The notes under the pieces are model-generated. The model was not told where the DNA came from. It made no database searches and worked only from the letters and a program-made list of their open reading frames with translations. Source: Prolixibacteraceae bacterium (GTDB taxonomy: Bacteria; Bacteroidota; Bacteroidia; Bacteroidales; Prolixibacteraceae). Taken from it: a DNA stretch of 13,875 nucleotides. The position numbers were made by a program, and so were the translations under genes. This document shows, piece after piece, positions 13,168 to 13,875 of this stretch (within the stretch, counting starts at the first letter, position 1; every line of letters begins with the position of its first letter). Location of the stretch: positions 1 through 13,875 of the forward strand of contig JACMKG010000152.1 in NCBI GenBank assembly GCA_014380255.1, given 5' to 3'.

Positions 13168-13875
13168 TTATTTTATTGCCTTTATTTGTAACCAATTTAC
13201 AAAGTCGAACATTTTAAGCAGATGGTTTTCGTAGGGATCATGGTGTAATTCATGTAGTGTACTGATTTGTTTCTCAATGTATTTAGCCCTTTTCATGGGG
13301 TCGGATTGTCGTCCGAAAATTCTGATTACATTCAGAATAGTTTCCTCACACCTCCATAGCTTGTCCTTTTTTTTAATAGATCTTTCAAATGAACGGATTT
13401 CAGAATCCAAATAATCGAAATCTTTTTGTTCAAGGTGGATTAGCATGTTGATAAATCGTAGAGTCTTAACCTGGGGCACTTGTGTAAACGGTTTTCCAGC
13501 ATTCAACAAGGGACGGATGATTTTAATGGCTTTTTTATATTCCTGGTTCCAGAAATAGACGGTTGCCAGTTGTAAGACTAGTTCAGCTCGGGAAACAAAT
13601 GGCTGGCTGACACTTTTTTCGATAAGTTCTGTATCCTGATTCTCAAGATGCTGTAAGGCCTCCTTATATTTTTGCTGGTCGGTAAGAACAAGGCTCTCGA
13701 ACAGGAATACCAGGTATTGGATGTCATTTCTTCCCAGATTTTGATCGGTTAGCAATAATTTCATTTTATCAATAAAAAAGGGCATTTCATTGTAATTGCC
13801 AAACCACCTCAGGTTATTGAGAATCCCTTTCAGATGACTTAGGTAATAATAGGGTGGCCGTCCCCAGAGTTTACG
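13168..13875 (-). CDS. C-terminal part of an unknown helical-repeat protein (5' end outside window)
   Basis: The minus-strand frame ends with TAA at 13170-13168 and stays open to the window edge. Upstream of the Met codon at 13785 the reading continues as GRPPYYYLSHLKGILNNLRW and further, so that Met is not the true start and at least 236 residues are visible. The sequence is rich in Leu, Lys, Glu and aromatic residues in a helix-turn-helix rhythm typical of TPR-like proteins. Segments such as AELVLQLATVYFWNQEYKKAIKIIRPLL fit one TPR unit. There is no membrane segment and no catalytic motif. It is convergent with the methyltransferase-like gene. I do not recognise the family. It may belong to the roughly 500-residue helical-repeat hypotheticals of Bacteroidota, but that is only an impression. 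Confidence 0.82.
   Translation of the reverse strand, partial: RKLWGRPPYYYLSHLKGILNNLRWFGNYNEMPFFIDKMKLLLTDQNLGRNDIQYLVFLFESLVLTDQQKYKEALQHLENQDTELIEKSVSQPFVSRAELVLQLATVYFWNQEYKKAIKIIRPLLNAGKPFTQVPQVKTLRFINMLIHLEQKDFDYLDSEIRSFERSIKKKDKLWRCEETILNVIRIFGRQSDPMKRAKYIEKQISTLHELHHDPYENHLLKMFDFVNWLQIKAIK

Overview
The window looks like a chromosomal segment of a Bacteroidota bacterium, probably a Bacteroidales-like environmental lineage. Four genes are preceded by the Bacteroidota -7 promoter motif TAnnTTTG, and Shine-Dalgarno sequences are largely absent. The DnaX tail, the Gre/Rnk-like protein and the small TPR protein also have a Bacteroidota look. Most genes are housekeeping or stress genes. I see no phage, integrase, CRISPR array, rRNA or tRNA.

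Layout. Positions 1-1120 (minus strand) hold the first codons of an unidentified gene overlapping the stop of a low-specificity threonine aldolase. Divergent from these is a GPP34-domain protein (1189-1836), followed by a class I DNA photolyase (2040-3350). An 820-bp gene-poor stretch (3351-4171) carries a large inverted repeat built on 11-bp-phased GTAAC motifs and two copies of a double-hairpin repeat. A secreted glutathione peroxidase (minus, 4172-4708) is divergent from dnaX (from 4888). Ferritin (6737-7249), a Gre/Rnk-like RNA-polymerase-binding protein (7625-8035), an RSH (RelA/SpoT) alarmone enzyme (8182-10347) and a 94-residue TPR protein follow on the plus strand. A 213-bp inverted-repeat element sits between ferritin and the Gre-like gene. 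Two tandem paralogous exported TPR proteins come next (10813-11469 and 11698-12360), each with its own promoter motif and terminator. A membrane isoprenylcysteine-methyltransferase-like protein (12564-13148) then faces a 3'-terminal fragment of an unknown gene (minus, 13168 to the window end).

The most striking observation is dnaX. The zero frame stops after 367 codons (a gamma-sized clamp-loader ATPase), immediately after a run of ten A. The -1 frame is open from that run through 212 further codons encoding a tau-like C-terminal region. This matches the layout of genes that make gamma and tau from one gene by frameshifting or transcriptional slippage. A homopolymer sequencing error is the main alternative.

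Functional themes are oxidative and UV stress (peroxidase, ferritin, photolyase), transcription and stringent control (Gre/Rnk-like protein, RSH with a degenerate hydrolase motif), and replication. The gene order suggests mostly single-gene transcription units; likely operons are RSH with the small TPR gene, and ltaE with its overlapping downstream gene.
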